Positions 8,220 through 17,659 of a DNA stretch of 64,000 nucleotides are shown piece by piece; position 1 is the first letter of the stretch, and each line of letters begins with the position of its first letter. The notes beneath the pieces are model-generated. The model was not told the origin of the DNA. It ran no database searches and saw nothing but the letters and a program-made list of their open reading frames with translations. The position numbers and the translations under genes were made by a program. The stretch is taken from positions 186,001-250,000 of the forward strand of contig NZ_BMCM01000004.1 in the NCBI RefSeq assembly GCF_014635185.1, in the 5' to 3' direction. This stretch comes from Microbacterium murale. GTDB lineage: Bacteria; Actinomycetota; Actinomycetes; Actinomycetales; Microbacteriaceae.

Positions 8220-9793
8220 GCCTGCGACTCCACACGAGGGAACAGCGGCGCGAGAGCCGCAACCCGTGCGCCGGGCTGCAGCACACCCCACGCTCCGGCC
8301 TCACGAATCGACTGAGCCTGCAGCACGCCGAGGCTCTCGGCCGCGCCGAGCGCCGACCACAGCTTCTCAGTGGACTGCGGCATGACGGGCGAGAGCAGCA
8401 CGCTCAGTGCGCGAAGTCCCTCGGCGCACGTGTACAGGACTGTTCCGAGACGGGCACGCTTGTCCTCGTCGCGGGCGAGGGCCCACGGCTCGTTCTCGGT
8501 GATGTAGCCGTTCAGCGCGTCGACGATCGTCCAGATCGACGAGATCGCCTCATCGATGCGGAACTGCTCCATCCAGCGGTCGGCCGCGGTGGCAGCATCC
8601 GCCACGGTCTTCTGGATCGCGAGATCCTGTTCGGTGTACTCCGCCGCCTCGGGCACGACACCGTCGAAGTACTTCTCGATCATCGCGACCGTGCGCGAGG
8701 CGAGGTTGCCGAATCCGTTGGCGAGCTCGGCCTGGTAGCGCGCAGCGAGGTCTTCCCAGGAGAAGGATCCGTCCTGGCCGAACGCGATCGCGGAGAGGAA
8801 GTAATAACGGTAGGCGTCGGAACCGAAGACGTCGGTGATCTCGGTCGGCGCGATGCCGGTGAGCTTCGACTTCGACATCTTCTCGCCGCCGACGAGCAGC
8901 CATCCGTGGGCGAAGACGCCCTTGGGCACGTCGACGCCGGCAGCCATCAGCAGCGCGGGCCAGATGACGGCGTGGAAGCGGAGGATGTCCTTGCCGACCA
9001 CGTGATACGCGGGCCAGCGGCGGGCGAAGGTCTCCTCGTCGGAGCCGTAGCCGACACCGGTCGCGTAGTTGAGCAGGGCGTCGACCCACACATAGATGAC
9101 GTGCGACTCATCCCAGGGCAGCGGGATGCCCCAGTCGAAGGTCGAGCGCGAGATCGAGAGATCCTTCAGCCCCTGGCTGACGAACGAGACGACCTCGTTG
9201 CGGGCCGAGTGCGGGCGCACGAAGTCGGGCTCGGTCTTGTACAGGTCGAGCAGGCGGTCCTGGAACTCGCTGAGCTTGAAGAAGTAGTTCTTCTCCTGCA
9301 GCAGCTCGAGCGGCTTGGAGTGGATCGCACAGACCTTCAGGCCCTCGAAGGGGCCGGTGCCGTCGACGATCTCCGACTCGGGCTTGAACTCCTCACAGCC
9401 CACGCAGTAGAGCGCCTCGTACTCGCCGGCGTAGATGTAGCCCGCGTCGTACAGCCGCTGGAAGAACACCTGCACGTTCTTCTCGTGGCGCTCCTGCGTG
9501 GTGCGGATGAAGTCGTCGTTGGCGACGTCGAGCGTCTCCAGCAGCGGGAACCAGCTCTCCGTGACGAGCTTGTCGACCCACTCCTGCGGCGTGACGTTGT
9601 TCGCCGCGGCGGCACGGAGCATCTTCTGCCCGTGCTCGTCCGTGCCGGTCAGCATCCAGGTGTCATCACCCGACTGACGGTGCCAACGCGCGAGCGTGTC
9701 GACCGCCACCGACGTGTACCCGTGGCCGATGTGGGGCACATCGGACGGGTAGTAGATGGGCGTGGTGATGTAGAAGGATTCGCCTGAGGGCAT
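8216..9793 (-). CDS. metG: Methionyl-tRNA synthetase
   Basis: A class I aminoacyl-tRNA synthetase of 525 residues charging tRNA-Met. It has PHIGHGY (HIGH motif, near residue 22), the zinc knuckle CVGC...CAIH, and GGEKMSKSKL (KMSKS) followed by an alpha-helical anticodon-binding domain. No C-terminal tRNA-binding extension is present, which is usual for the short actinobacterial form. The ATG at 9793 matches the family start MPSGESFYITTPIYY; a reading frame reaching 10018 only reads through the neighbouring gene's antisense. TAGAAT seven bases before the ATG suggests a leaderless transcript. The stop is shared with the TTG start of tatD. Confidence 0.95.
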   Translation of the reverse strand: MPSGESFYITTPIYYPSDVPHIGHGYTSVAVDTLARWHRQSGDDTWMLTGTDEHGQKMLRAAAANNVTPQEWVDKLVTESWFPLLETLDVANDDFIRTTQERHEKNVQVFFQRLYDAGYIYAGEYEALYCVGCEEFKPESEIVDGTGPFEGLKVCAIHSKPLELLQEKNYFFKLSEFQDRLLDLYKTEPDFVRPHSARNEVVSFVSQGLKDLSISRSTFDWGIPLPWDESHVIYVWVDALLNYATGVGYGSDEETFARRWPAYHVVGKDILRFHAVIWPALLMAAGVDVPKGVFAHGWLLVGGEKMSKSKLTGIAPTEITDVFGSDAYRYYFLSAIAFGQDGSFSWEDLAARYQAELANGFGNLASRTVAMIEKYFDGVVPEAAEYTEQDLAIQKTVADAATAADRWMEQFRIDEAISSIWTIVDALNGYITENEPWALARDEDKRARLGTVLYTCAEGLRALSVLLSPVMPQSTEKLWSALGAAESLGVLQAQSIREAGAWGVLQPGARVAALAPLFPRVESQA

Positions 9794-9800
9794 GGGGTCA

Positions 9801-9806
9801 ATTCTA
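9801..9806 (-). promoter_or_regulatory. -10 box of a probably leaderless promoter (metG)
   Basis: TAGAAT on the reverse strand, then seven bases, then the metG ATG at 9793. Confidence 0.45.
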
Positions 9807-9833
9807 GGCCGGTCTGCCGGGGTGGTTACGCGC

Positions 9834-11003
9834 TCACAATCCGTTGCGGCGGGCCACTTCTCCGAGCCACGCGAGGCTGGGTTTGGGGTGGCGGGCGAAG
9901 GTCTCGTGGTCGAAGCCGATGAGTCCGAACGTCGGGGCGAAGCCGCTGGCCCACTCATAGTTGTCCAGCGCGCTCCAGTGCTGGTACGCGCGCACGTCGA
10001 TGCCGTCGGAGATCGCACGGTGCAGCCCCTCCAACGCGCCCTGCGTGTATGCGATGCGGCGCGTGTCGTCGGCTGTGGCGATGCCGTTCTCCGTCACGAG
10101 GATCGGCACTCCCCCGCTCAGCTCCCACGCACTGCGCACCCCGAGCTCGAGCGCTGCGGGGAAGAATTCCCACCCCGTCAGGGTGGTCTCGACGTCCGAG
10201 GCCACCGGGCGGGGCCCCTCAGGACCGATGAACGTGCGCGTGTAGGCCTGCACGCCGACGAAGTCATCGCCGGCCGAGCGCTCCAGATACCAGAAGTCGC
10301 GCGGATGCCCGTATTCATGCAGCTTCTCGTCCGCGCCGGACTCGCCCGTGGAGTGGAAGGCCTGCGTCGCGATGGTCCACCCAGCCTGCGCGCCCGACAC
10401 CGAGTGCACGATCTCGGATGCGCGGTGGTGCGCGTCGAGGAGCGTATCGGCGACGGCGAGATCCGGGTTCGGGAGACCGTAGGCGACGAGGTTCGCGGCG
10501 TCCTCTCCCCCGGCGAGCATCGCAGCGATGTTCGGCTCGTTGATCGTGCAGACGTACTTAACTCCGTCGAGGATCGGCAGCACGGTCTCGACGTAGCGCG
10601 AGAACAGGTCGACAGCGTCGCTCGCACGCCAGAAGCCGTCGCGCTGGAACCACTGCGGCACTGTGAAATGCATCAACGTCACAGTCGGGTCGAGGCCGAG
10701 CTCACGCGCCGTGTCGATCATGCGACGGTAGTGGTCGATCATCGCGCGTGAGATGAATCCACGCTCCGGCTCGATCCGTGCCCATTCGACGGAGAACCGG
10801 TACGAATTCAGTCCGGCGTCCGCGAGCAGGCGCATATCCTCCGGGTAGCGGTGAAAGTGATCGGCGGCATCTCCGGATGGCTCGACCATCGTCGTGTTCG
10901 GAGCGTGCTCCATCTGCCACCAATTGCTGGTCGTGTTGTTCCCCTCCACCTGATGGGCCGCAGTCGCGGCGCCCCAGAGAAAGCCGTCAGGGAATTCGAG
11001 CAC
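9834..11003 (-). CDS. Glycoside hydrolase family 1 beta-glucosidase
   Basis: A 389-residue GH1 enzyme, intracellular (no signal peptide). The start FPDGFLWGAATAAHQVEG is the family N-terminal signature; the acid/base Glu156 is in TINEP and the nucleophile Glu305 in VTENG. It is shorter than the usual 440-480 residues, so some loops around the active site are trimmed, but both catalytic residues and the C-terminal WSALDNYEWASGF motif are present. The GTG start has AAAGGGG upstream. It lies 40 bases after a Dpp/Opp-type ATPase gene, so imported beta-glucosides such as cello-oligosaccharides are its likely substrate. Confidence 0.9.
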   Translation of the reverse strand: MLEFPDGFLWGAATAAHQVEGNNTTSNWWQMEHAPNTTMVEPSGDAADHFHRYPEDMRLLADAGLNSYRFSVEWARIEPERGFISRAMIDHYRRMIDTARELGLDPTVTLMHFTVPQWFQRDGFWRASDAVDLFSRYVETVLPILDGVKYVCTINEPNIAAMLAGGEDAANLVAYGLPNPDLAVADTLLDAHHRASEIVHSVSGAQAGWTIATQAFHSTGESGADEKLHEYGHPRDFWYLERSAGDDFVGVQAYTRTFIGPEGPRPVASDVETTLTGWEFFPAALELGVRSAWELSGGVPILVTENGIATADDTRRIAYTQGALEGLHRAISDGIDVRAYQHWSALDNYEWASGFAPTFGLIGFDHETFARHPKPSLAWLGEVARRNGL

Positions 11004-11043
11004 AAGTGCCCCTTTCGTCGTTGTCGTTCAGCCGTCGCTGCGC

Positions 11044-12756
11044 TCAGCGCGCCGCGCGGGCCGGGTTGGGAACCGCGTCGAGGAGTTCGACGGTGTACGG
11101 GTCTTCCGGATGCTGCAGCACCTGAGAGGTCTCGCCGCGTTCGACGACCCGGCCGCTGTTGAGTACGAGGATGTTCTCGGTGACCAGGCGCGCGCTGAGC
11201 AGATCGTGCGTGATGTAGAGCATGCTGATGCCCCACCGCTCTCGCAGATCTTCGAGCAGTGCGAGTACCCCGGCGCGCAGTGAGACGTCGAGCATCGACA
11301 CCGGCTCATCCGCGATGAGCACCTGCGGGTCGCTCGCGAGCGCACGCGCGATCACGACGCGCTGGCGCTGCCCTCCGGAGAGCTGATGCGGCAGCTTGGC
11401 GGCGAACTGCTCGACGGGGGTGAGCCCGACGGTCTCGAGGAGCTCGAGCACCCGCGCCCTCGCCTCCTGCCCGCGAAGGCGGGTGTAGTTGTGCACCGGC
11501 CGCGTCAGCGCGTACTCCACGGTGTGCAGCGGGTTCAGCGCCGAGTACGGATCCTGGAAGACCATCTGCACGTCTTTGCGGAGGTCTCTCAGGCCGCTGC
11601 GCTTGAGAGAGGCGACATCGCGGTCACCGAAGTGCACGGTGCCGGATGTCGGCTTCTCGACGCCGGTGATGAGTTTCGCGAGCGTCGACTTCCCCGACCC
11701 GGATGCTCCGACCAGTGCGAGCGCCTCGCCGGGCTCCAGGCGGAACGACACGTCATCCACGGCCGTGACCTTCTTCTGTCCGCGGCGCGGCGCGGGATAG
11801 ACCTTCGAGACGCCCTCCACGACGATCGCGGCATCCGCTCTTCGCGCATCGCGCTGCGACACCGTCGGCAGGGTCTCGGTGAGGTCGGTACGCGACTTCC
11901 CCTCGCTGCGACGTGTGCCGAGGTCGACGAATCCGGGGATCGAGATGGATTCCGCGCGCGGGTCCGCATAGTGGCTGAGCAGCATCTGGGTGTATTCGTC
12001 CTGGGGCCGCTCGAGGATGTCGCGACTGGACGCGTCTTCGACGATCCGCCCCTCGTGCATCACCATGACGCGGTCGGTCGCCTCGAGCACGATGCCCAGA
12101 TCGTGACTGATGAGGATCGCCGTGAACTGCTCCTCGCGCTGCAGATCACGGATCGTGTCCATCACGGCGTGCTGCACGAGCACGTCCAAGGCCGTCGTCG
12201 GCTCGTCGAACACCATGAGCTGCGGCTCGAGCGACAGGGCAAGCGCGATCGACGAGCGCTGACGCATCCCGCCCGACAGTTCGCTCGGGTAGCGCTTGAG
12301 CACCTCCGCATCGAGGCCCACCTTGCCGACCAGATCGATGGCCCGATCGGTGCGTGACTCCCGGGCCACATGACCGTGCGCGGCGAAGATGTCCTGGAAG
12401 TGCGCCCCGACAGTGCGCACCGGGTTCAGCGCGTTCATGCCGGACTGCAGCACCATGGCGAAACCGCCCTGACGCTGCCTGCGCAGTTCCTCGGCACCCA
12501 GCTCGCGGATGTCGCGGCCATCGAACAGGATGCGTCCTCCGCTTATCCGCGCCGGCGGCTTCTGCAGCCGGGTCAGCGCGAAGCCCAGCGTCGACTTGCC
12601 TGAACCCGACTCGCCGACCAGTCCGACGAACTCTCCTCGTCGCAGCGTGAACGACACATCCTCGACGGCGGTCACCGGTGTCGTACCCGGTGACGCGTAC
12701 TCGACGGAGAGGTTCTGGACGTCGAGCAGGATCTCGTCATCTGCCATGGCGCTCAT
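11044..12756 (-). CDS. ABC transporter ATP-binding protein, two fused domains (DppD-DppF type)
   Basis: A 570-residue protein holding both ATPases of an oligopeptide/oligosaccharide importer in one chain. Domain 1 has GESGSGKST, signature LSGGMRQRSSIAL and Walker B LMVFDEPTTALD; domain 2 has GASGSGKST, LSGGQRQRVVIARAL and VLIADEPVSMLD. The ATG at 12756 (MSAMADDEILL) overlaps the permease stop by four bases and has AAAGG close upstream; the frame extends further upstream only inside the permease. The family is named for peptides but many members carry cellobiose or other glucosides, which the GH1 neighbour favours. Confidence 0.9.
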   Translation of the reverse strand: MSAMADDEILLDVQNLSVEYASPGTTPVTAVEDVSFTLRRGEFVGLVGESGSGKSTLGFALTRLQKPPARISGGRILFDGRDIRELGAEELRRQRQGGFAMVLQSGMNALNPVRTVGAHFQDIFAAHGHVARESRTDRAIDLVGKVGLDAEVLKRYPSELSGGMRQRSSIALALSLEPQLMVFDEPTTALDVLVQHAVMDTIRDLQREEQFTAILISHDLGIVLEATDRVMVMHEGRIVEDASSRDILERPQDEYTQMLLSHYADPRAESISIPGFVDLGTRRSEGKSRTDLTETLPTVSQRDARRADAAIVVEGVSKVYPAPRRGQKKVTAVDDVSFRLEPGEALALVGASGSGKSTLAKLITGVEKPTSGTVHFGDRDVASLKRSGLRDLRKDVQMVFQDPYSALNPLHTVEYALTRPVHNYTRLRGQEARARVLELLETVGLTPVEQFAAKLPHQLSGGQRQRVVIARALASDPQVLIADEPVSMLDVSLRAGVLALLEDLRERWGISMLYITHDLLSARLVTENILVLNSGRVVERGETSQVLQHPEDPYTVELLDAVPNPARAAR

Positions 12757-13667
12757 CGGCCTTTCCCCTCTCGAAGACGCGGATTGGATATGCCGTCCAC
12801 GCCGAAGTTGATGAGCGTGAGGCTCAGCGCCAGCAGCGCGATGCAGAGACCAGGTGCGAACAGCAACAGCCATTGCCCTGTGAGCAGCGAATTGGAGTTC
12901 TGCGCCCAATAGAGCATCGTGCCCCAGCTGACGATGCTGGAGTCGCCGAGACCGAGGAACTCCAGGCCCGCCTCGGCGAGGATCGCCGCCGTCGCCGCCC
13001 CGAAGAGCGTGCCGGCGATGATCGACGTCATGTTCGGCAGGATCTCGCGGAAGACGATGCGCGCCCGGCTGTCGCCCGAGAACTGCGCAGAGGTGACGAA
13101 GTCGTTGCCTCGCAGCGACTGCGTCTGGCTGCGCAGTACACGCGCACCCCAGGCCCAGCCCGTCACCACGATCACGGCGATGATCATGAGGATGCCGCCG
13201 TTCTGCAGATAGGCGGCGATCACGATCATGAGCGGGAGCCCTGGGATCACGAGGAAGAGGTTGACGATGAATCCGACCACTTCCCCGGGGAATCCGCGCA
13301 TGTAGCCCCAGCTCAGGCCGATGAGAACGGCGACGATGGTGGAGAGGATGCCGGCGGCGAAGCCCACGAGCAGGCTGATCTGCGAGCCGAAGATCAGCTG
13401 GCTGAGCACGTCCTCACCTGCGGCGGTCGTCCCGAGCCAGTGCGCTGCCGAGGCATCCGCATTGCGCTCGAAGCCGTTGTCCTTCGGACCGTACGGAGCG
13501 ATGAGCGGGGCGAACACCGCCACGATGACGAAGAAGGCGAGGATGCAGAGCCCGAGGCGCGCCTTGCCGTTCGACCAGAGCGTGCCGACCATCCGGCCGA
13601 AGGCGCGCCATGGGCTGGGCGCCGCGATCCGGTCGGCGGGAATCTTGACGTTCATCGTGGAAGTCAT
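12753..13667 (-). CDS. ABC transporter permease, DppC type
   Basis: A 304-residue inner-membrane permease with an N-terminal OppC-type segment, about six membrane spans and the ATPase-docking loop VTSAQFSGDSRARIVFREILPN. The ATG at 13667 overlaps the DppB-type permease stop as ATGA; the C-terminus overlaps the ATPase start the same way. A reading frame continues upstream to 14600 but only as a shadow of the other permease. It forms the second half of the membrane channel. Confidence 0.9.
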   Translation of the reverse strand: MTSTMNVKIPADRIAAPSPWRAFGRMVGTLWSNGKARLGLCILAFFVIVAVFAPLIAPYGPKDNGFERNADASAAHWLGTTAAGEDVLSQLIFGSQISLLVGFAAGILSTIVAVLIGLSWGYMRGFPGEVVGFIVNLFLVIPGLPLMIVIAAYLQNGGILMIIAVIVVTGWAWGARVLRSQTQSLRGNDFVTSAQFSGDSRARIVFREILPNMTSIIAGTLFGAATAAILAEAGLEFLGLGDSSIVSWGTMLYWAQNSNSLLTGQWLLLFAPGLCIALLALSLTLINFGVDGISNPRLREGKGR

Positions 13668-14644
13668 CGGCGAGTCCTTGGGTCCAGCACGCCGTACAAG
13701 ATGTCGACGAGGAAGTTGGCGATGAGCACGCTGACGGTGATCATCAGGAAGAGCGCCTGCATGAGCGGATAGTCCTGTCCGATCACGGCGTTGAAGAGCA
13801 GGTACCCGATGCCCGGATAGCCGAACACCTGCTCCACGAGGATCGAGCCGCCGACCACGCCGCCGAGCGTGAGCCCGAAACCGGTGAGGTTCGGCAGGAT
13901 CGCGTTGCGGGCGGCGTAGCGCAGGGCGATCGTGCGGCCCCGCAGCCCGTTCGCCTCCGCGAAGGTGACGTAGTCGTCGCCGAGCGTGTTGATCATCGCG
14001 TTGCGCATGCCGATGATCCACCCGCCGAGCGAGGTGAGGAGGATCGTCAGCGCCGGAAGCACGGCGTGACGTAGCAGATCGCCGATGAACTCCCAGGTGA
14101 AGCCGGGTGTCGTCGTGGCGGCGTATGCGCCGGTCGTCGGGAACCAGTGCAGCACGTAGCCGAGGAAGAACAGCAGGAGCAGGGCGGTCCAGAAGTACGG
14201 GAACGTGCTCAGGAACGACCCGGTGAGCGTCGGCAGCGAGTCCAGCCACGTGCCTCGCCGCCACGCGGCGGCGACGCCGATGAGAGTGCCGATGACGAAG
14301 GCGAGCACCGTCACGACTCCGACCAGGACGATCGTGTACGGCAGCGCGGTGGAGACCATGCTCGCCACCGACTGCGGATAGAAGGTGTAGGAGACGCCGA
14401 AGTCGAGCCGTGCGACCTGGCCGAGATAGGCGACGTACTGGTCCCACATCGAGCCGGTGGGAACACCCAGTTGAGCCTCGATCGCCGCGCGCGTGGCGTC
14501 GGAGACCGGACCGTTCTGCGACAGCTTGGCGATCGCCGCGTCGGCGGGCGAGCCGGGCATGAGCCGCGGGAGGAAGAAGTTCAGCGTGATCGCGGCCCAC
14601 AGCGTGAGCACGAACAGACCGAGTTTCTGGAGCAGATACTTCAC
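13664..14644 (-). CDS. ABC transporter permease, DppB type
   Basis: A 326-residue permease with a first membrane segment near residues 8-28, a periplasmic loop, and five further segments. The cytoplasmic docking loop reads VTFAEANGLRGRTIALRYAARNAILP, typical of DppB/OppB. Start and stop each overlap a neighbour by four bases (ATGA), so the importer genes are translated as a coupled set. Confidence 0.9.
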   Translation of the reverse strand: MKYLLQKLGLFVLTLWAAITLNFFLPRLMPGSPADAAIAKLSQNGPVSDATRAAIEAQLGVPTGSMWDQYVAYLGQVARLDFGVSYTFYPQSVASMVSTALPYTIVLVGVVTVLAFVIGTLIGVAAAWRRGTWLDSLPTLTGSFLSTFPYFWTALLLLFFLGYVLHWFPTTGAYAATTTPGFTWEFIGDLLRHAVLPALTILLTSLGGWIIGMRNAMINTLGDDYVTFAEANGLRGRTIALRYAARNAILPNLTGFGLTLGGVVGGSILVEQVFGYPGIGYLLFNAVIGQDYPLMQALFLMITVSVLIANFLVDILYGVLDPRTRR

Positions 14645-16305
14645 TGGTCGTCTCCGTTCACGCGCGTGAGATGGGTGAAGATCATCAGCGGAGCGGAGTC
14701 GTAGTTCTGCGGAATCATGTACGGGTCCTCCTCTGAGGGCCAGCCGGTGAACTTGGCATCGCTGAACAGGCCCCAGATACCGCCGTAGTAGAGGCCGATG
14801 ACGGGCAGATCGTCGTAGACGAGGGTCTGCAGCTCATTCACGATCTCCTGCTGCTCGGCCGGATCCACGGTGGCGCGGTACTCCGCGAGAAGAGCGTCGG
14901 CGTCATCGGACTGATAGCGCTGGAAGTTGTTCGCAGTGGTCTCTCCGACCGGCACGTAGAACTCGCTGGAGAGCAGGTTGTTGAAGGCCTGGTAGACGTC
15001 GCCGTTGCCCATGCCGCCGATCGCCATCTCGAAGTCGCCGTTGCTGATCGCGCTCTGGTAACCCGCCGGCTGCGGCAGCTTGAGGCTGACCTTCACTCCG
15101 ACCTCCGCGAGCTGTCGCTGCACGGTCTGCGCTGCGCGCGTCCAGTCGGAGAAGCCGTTGGCCGCGGTGAGGGCGAACTCGAGCTGCTCGCCGTCCGGGC
15201 CGACAAGCCGGTCGCCGTCCAGTGTGTAACCGGACTCGGCGAAGGCCGCGAGCGCCGCATCCGTGTCCTGCGTGAGCATGCCCGCATCGGGGATCTCGGG
15301 GTTCAGGTACTCCTCCTGGTTCGGCAGGATGAGTCCGGTCTGGCCGGCCGGCTCCATGTACCCCTCGGATGCGGTCTCGGCGATCTCGTCGCGGTCGAGC
15401 GCGAGGGCGATGCCGCGGCGCACGTTCACGTCGTCGAACGGTGCGACCTCGAGATTCGGCATGAGCGAGATCACACCGCCCGGCGGGAACCACCACGCGT
15501 TGTGCGGGCTCGCTGCTCCCCACGTGCCCTCCACGTCGGAGATGAAGGCGTAGGCCCAGTCGTAGCCTCGCGTGACGGTGTCGAGCTGGGAGTTCGTCGC
15601 CGGCAGGATGATGTGCTCGATCTCGATCGAATCCGCCTGCCAGTAGTCCGCATTCCGGTCCATCGAGTACTGCTGGTCGTTGTAGTTGCCGAGCACGAAC
15701 GGACCGGTGCCGACCGGCTTCTCGTTCCGCCAGGTTCCTGGGTCGTCGACGTCCGCCCAGAGATGCTCTGGCACGATCATCGTCTGACCGATGATCGACA
15801 GTGAAGGCGCATCCTCGCTCTTGAGGTGGAAGACGACATCGCCACCGTCGACCTCGACGCTGTCGAGGTGCTGCCATGCGCCCTTGATGTCGAGTGCCGG
15901 AGCGTCCTTCAGCAACTGGAAGGTGAAGGCGACGTCATCCGGGGTCAGATCCTCGCCATCGCTCCACTGGACGTCGTCGCGTATCGTCATGACGATGGTG
16001 CGGGCGTCCGGCTGCGACCATTCCGATGCCAGCCACGGGTTCTCCTCGCCGTCGAGCGGATTGATGAGGATGAGGGGTTCGTAGATCCAACGCGAGGCTG
16101 TGCGCGTGTTCGTGAGGTACGGATTGAAGTTCCGTGTGAAGAACGGGTTGCCGTGGTCGGCGTTGATCAGCATCGTGTCATCGCCGATCGAGGGATCGGG
16201 CTGAGAGCTGATCTGGATGCTGCATCCGCTGAGCGCCACGGCTACAGCTGCAAGCCCCATCACCGCGGCTCTCCGCCAGCGTCGGAACATGTGCGTCTTC
16301 GACAC
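14641..16305 (-). CDS. ABC transporter substrate-binding lipoprotein (family 5, oligosaccharide/peptide)
   Basis: A 554-residue solute-binding protein. It begins with an Arg-rich stretch, a hydrophobic segment and lipobox LSGC (Cys28), so it is a membrane-anchored lipoprotein. The body has the SBP_bac_5 pattern WSDGEDLTPDDVAFTF. The GTG at 16305 has GAGGTAGCAGG upstream. Among family members, this type is known for peptides, nickel and also beta-glucosides such as cellobiose. The position between a LacI regulator and permease/GH1 genes favours a glucoside ligand. Confidence 0.9.
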   Translation of the reverse strand: MSKTHMFRRWRRAAVMGLAAVAVALSGCSIQISSQPDPSIGDDTMLINADHGNPFFTRNFNPYLTNTRTASRWIYEPLILINPLDGEENPWLASEWSQPDARTIVMTIRDDVQWSDGEDLTPDDVAFTFQLLKDAPALDIKGAWQHLDSVEVDGGDVVFHLKSEDAPSLSIIGQTMIVPEHLWADVDDPGTWRNEKPVGTGPFVLGNYNDQQYSMDRNADYWQADSIEIEHIILPATNSQLDTVTRGYDWAYAFISDVEGTWGAASPHNAWWFPPGGVISLMPNLEVAPFDDVNVRRGIALALDRDEIAETASEGYMEPAGQTGLILPNQEEYLNPEIPDAGMLTQDTDAALAAFAESGYTLDGDRLVGPDGEQLEFALTAANGFSDWTRAAQTVQRQLAEVGVKVSLKLPQPAGYQSAISNGDFEMAIGGMGNGDVYQAFNNLLSSEFYVPVGETTANNFQRYQSDDADALLAEYRATVDPAEQQEIVNELQTLVYDDLPVIGLYYGGIWGLFSDAKFTGWPSEEDPYMIPQNYDSAPLMIFTHLTRVNGDDQ

Positions 16306-16381
16306 CCTGCTACCTCATGTCGTCTCTGTCATGACGAGCGCTCCCCAGTCGGAACGCTCACACGGCAACGCCGCATCAGCG

Positions 16382-16411
16382 ATTGTAAGCGCATACATTT
16401 TGCGAGCGCAA
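16382..16411 (-). promoter_or_regulatory. Promoter of the beta-glucoside importer operon with overlapping LacI operator
   Basis: On the reverse strand TTGCGC (16411-16406) and TACAAT (16387-16382) are 18 bases apart, upstream of the binding-protein gene. The near-palindrome TGTAAGCGCATACA (16384-16397) covers the -10 box and has the central CG shared by LacI-family operators. The LacI gene ending at 16459 is the likely source of the repressor. Confidence 0.6.
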
Positions 16412-16458
16412 CCCCTTGACACGCCTCGGGGTGCATGGATCCGGAAGAAAGCGGGACG

Positions 16459-17574
16459 TCAGGGTCGGCGCAGCGAGCTCTCTCGCAGCGTGATCTCGAG
16501 CGGAAGTCGGACGAAGATCGGGTCGGTGTCAGGGTGCTCCAGCCTGTTCATCAGCACCTGCACCGCCGCTCGACCGAGCTCGATCATCGGCTGGCGGACG
16601 GTCGTCAATCGCGGATGCGACAACGCCGCGGCGTCGATGCCGTCGAAGCCCGTGACGAGCAGATCTTCCGGCACCCTCACGCCCGCCGCACGGAAGGCAT
16701 CCAGGGCACCGAGGGCCATCTGGTCGTTCGCAGACATCAGCGCCAGAGGTAGTCCGTTCGCCATCAGCTCTTCCGCCGCGCGGCGACCGGAAGCGCGAGT
16801 GAAGTCGCCTCGAACCACCACGACGTCGTCGAGCGCGATACCCGCCTCCGCCATCGCATCCGAGAACCCCTGCCACCGTTGCGCACCGTCGGGCGAATCG
16901 GCCGGTCCGGCCAGGAATGCCGGCGCTCTACCGCCCGACTGCTCCAGCACGAGCCTGGCGAGTTCGGTCATCGCCTCGGTGTTGCTCACGGTCACATGGT
17001 CGTAGCTGTCCCCTCGGGGCGGGCCGGACAGCACAACGACGGGGATGCGCACGGCGAGGCGCTCGAGCACGTCATCCGGAACGCTGCTCGCGAGCACGAC
17101 GAGCCCATCCACTCGTCCAGCCATGTCGCGCACGGTGGAGCGGTCGGGGTCGTTCCTTCCGACACCGACCATGAGGACGAAGCCCTGCTTCCACGCCTCC
17201 AGCTCGGCACCGCGGAGCACCTCGTCGAGGAAGAGCATCGATCCGGGACCCTCTTCCGGTGTCGTCCCTTCCGCGGCAGCCTCGTCGTGGATGATCGTGA
17301 ACGGATGCGCGGCGCCCACTGAGAGCACATCCAGCGTCGGCGCCTCCTCTGCGGCGTCGAACCCGGGGAAGTATAGACCGATCACTCCGGTGCGGCGCTC
17401 GGCAAGACCCCTGGCGCTGCCACTGGGCACGTATCCGAGAGCGGTGACGGCATCCAGCACGCGATCGCGCGTGACGGGACGCACCGCGTCAGGCATCCGC
17501 AACACTCGGGAGACCGTCGCGATCGATACACCGGCGCGATCGGCGACGTCGTACACCGTCGGGGCCTTGGCCAC
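16459..17574 (-). CDS. LacI-family transcriptional repressor, likely of the beta-glucoside operon
   Basis: A 371-residue repressor with helix-turn-helix TVYDVADRAGVSIATVSRVLR (residues 6-26) and an effector domain of the periplasmic-binding type ending LEITLRESSLRRP. It carries a longer first lobe than most LacI proteins (an insertion around DAAEEAPTLDVLSVGAAHPF). The GTG start at 17574 has GAGGGAGA upstream. It lies 153 bases upstream of the substrate-binding protein gene, and an operator-like site overlaps that promoter, so it probably answers to the imported sugar. Confidence 0.88.
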   Translation of the reverse strand: MAKAPTVYDVADRAGVSIATVSRVLRMPDAVRPVTRDRVLDAVTALGYVPSGSARGLAERRTGVIGLYFPGFDAAEEAPTLDVLSVGAAHPFTIIHDEAAAEGTTPEEGPGSMLFLDEVLRGAELEAWKQGFVLMVGVGRNDPDRSTVRDMAGRVDGLVVLASSVPDDVLERLAVRIPVVVLSGPPRGDSYDHVTVSNTEAMTELARLVLEQSGGRAPAFLAGPADSPDGAQRWQGFSDAMAEAGIALDDVVVVRGDFTRASGRRAAEELMANGLPLALMSANDQMALGALDAFRAAGVRVPEDLLVTGFDGIDAAALSHPRLTTVRQPMIELGRAAVQVLMNRLEHPDTDPIFVRLPLEITLRESSLRRP

Positions 17575-17659
17575 ACTCGTCTCCCTCGCTGAACCTCAGC
17601 CCAGGGTACCCGCGCCGAATCCGTGCGCTGTCGGACGCTCCGCCGGAGGCGATTCGCGA

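Noticed and set aside
8144-9787. 547-codon plus-strand open frame opposite metG
   Set aside because: It mirrors the codon pattern of metG, has no domain-like motif, and metG is certain on the other strand.
11044-12756. Frameshift fusion of two ATPase genes
   Set aside because: One continuous frame with a normal linker; fused DppD-DppF proteins are well known in actinobacteria.
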